A stretch of 33,537 bases of DNA from Eggerthellaceae bacterium (GTDB lineage: Bacteria; Actinomycetota; Coriobacteriia; Coriobacteriales; Eggerthellaceae). The stretch is taken from NCBI GenBank assembly GCA_017459925.1, contig JAFUCC010000029.1:1-33537 (forward strand), written 5' to 3'. The notes beneath the pieces were generated by a model. The model made no database searches. It was given only the letters and a program-made list of their open reading frames with translations, and was not told where the DNA came from. The translations under genes and the position numbers were made by a program. Below are positions 33,292 through 33,537 of the stretch, in pieces (position 1 is the stretch's first letter; every line of letters begins with the position of its first letter).

Positions 33292-33319
33292 GTTCTTCAA
33301 ACTGGTATTGTCGTTCGCG

Positions 33320-33537
33320 CTAGTTCTCTGCAGTAGCGGGCTTCAGCTCGGTCGCTTCCTTCTGCTTCTTCTCCTTCTTCCACGGGTTAATCATCAGCGC
33401 GCAGACGATCGCGATGATGCACACGGGAATCTGGATGAGGTTGCCGGGCAGCGCCCAGGTGGCCACGTTGGTCACGTCGATGACCGAACCGTAGATGACC
33501 GAGCCCAGGCCAGCGCCGAGGTTCTGCATGAACTGCA
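33320..33537 (-). CDS. MFS transporter, C-terminal end (partial)
   Basis: The reading frame is open to the window edge, so only the last 72 codons are present. The stretch MQNLGAGLGSVIYGSVIDVT and the hydrophobic segment LIQIPVCIIAIVCALMIN match the last two membrane helices of a major facilitator, followed by a Lys/Glu-rich cytoplasmic tail. Substrate cannot be judged. The Met at 33529 is internal, not the start. Confidence 0.7.
   Translation of the reverse strand, partial: QFMQNLGAGLGSVIYGSVIDVTNVATWALPGNLIQIPVCIIAIVCALMINPWKKEKKQKEATELKPATAEN

Noticed and set aside
33055-33336. Short ORFs on both strands in the right-hand intergenic region
   Set aside because: No ribosome-binding sites or recognisable features; one runs through the MFS terminator.

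Overview
The window looks like chromosome of an anaerobic actinobacterium of the class Coriobacteriia, most likely a member of the Eggerthellaceae close to Slackia or Eggerthella. The grounds are an actinobacterial-type integration host factor (mIHF), a high-GC coding style with AT-rich promoters, twin-arginine lipoproteins with long Ser-Ala linkers, and a molybdenum-cofactor gene cluster. The genus is an inference; no rRNA or tRNA gene is present to settle it.

Layout. Positions 1-4050 carry mIHF, a MarR-like winged-helix regulator and a large PAS/GGDEF/EAL cyclic-di-GMP protein. Positions 4240-11719 carry two complete FecBCD-type ABC importers. In the first, the binding protein is divergent from permease and ATPase across a shared operator-like palindrome. 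The second is a minus-strand operon of binding protein, permease and ATPase, ending in an unusual gene that fuses a SAM methyltransferase to an OmpR/PhoB-type DNA-binding domain. Positions 11858-13870 hold two tiny overlapping ORFs, a LysR regulator and a divergent gene of unknown function. Positions 14171-17220 are a molybdenum/tungsten region: a divergent MoeA, a helix-turn-helix protein with a periplasmic-binding-like domain, and a two-repeat Mop molybdate-binding protein. A fic gene (17282-18565) follows, bracketed by a direct duplication of the 3' end of the mop gene.

Positions 18814-32939 are one long minus-strand gene array. In transcription order it encodes a split-domain binding lipoprotein, a second binding lipoprotein with an acidic linker, a large beta-helix-like surface lipoprotein, two FecCD permeases, an ATPase, a MoxR AAA+ ATPase, a DUF58 protein, a multi-pass membrane protein resembling a transglutaminase-less TgpA, and a SAM methyltransferase carrying a Gly/Pro-rich insert. 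Combining a metal-chelate-type importer with a MoxR/DUF58/membrane-protein module and a methyltransferase is the best candidate here for an undescribed system. The end of an MFS transporter gene lies at the right edge.

The window is also rich in intergenic palindromes. At least four short families are present: AATCAAT/ATTGATT, AATGAGTAG/CTACTCATT, GTAGGGGCGCGAT and TAGCCCAATGGGGA. In addition a perfect 40-bp inverted repeat is lodged inside the signal-peptide region of the surface lipoprotein. Several palindromes sit exactly on stop codons. Substrates of the three transporters cannot be read from the sequence; iron or cobalt chelates, haem or corrinoids, and molybdate or tungstate all remain possible.
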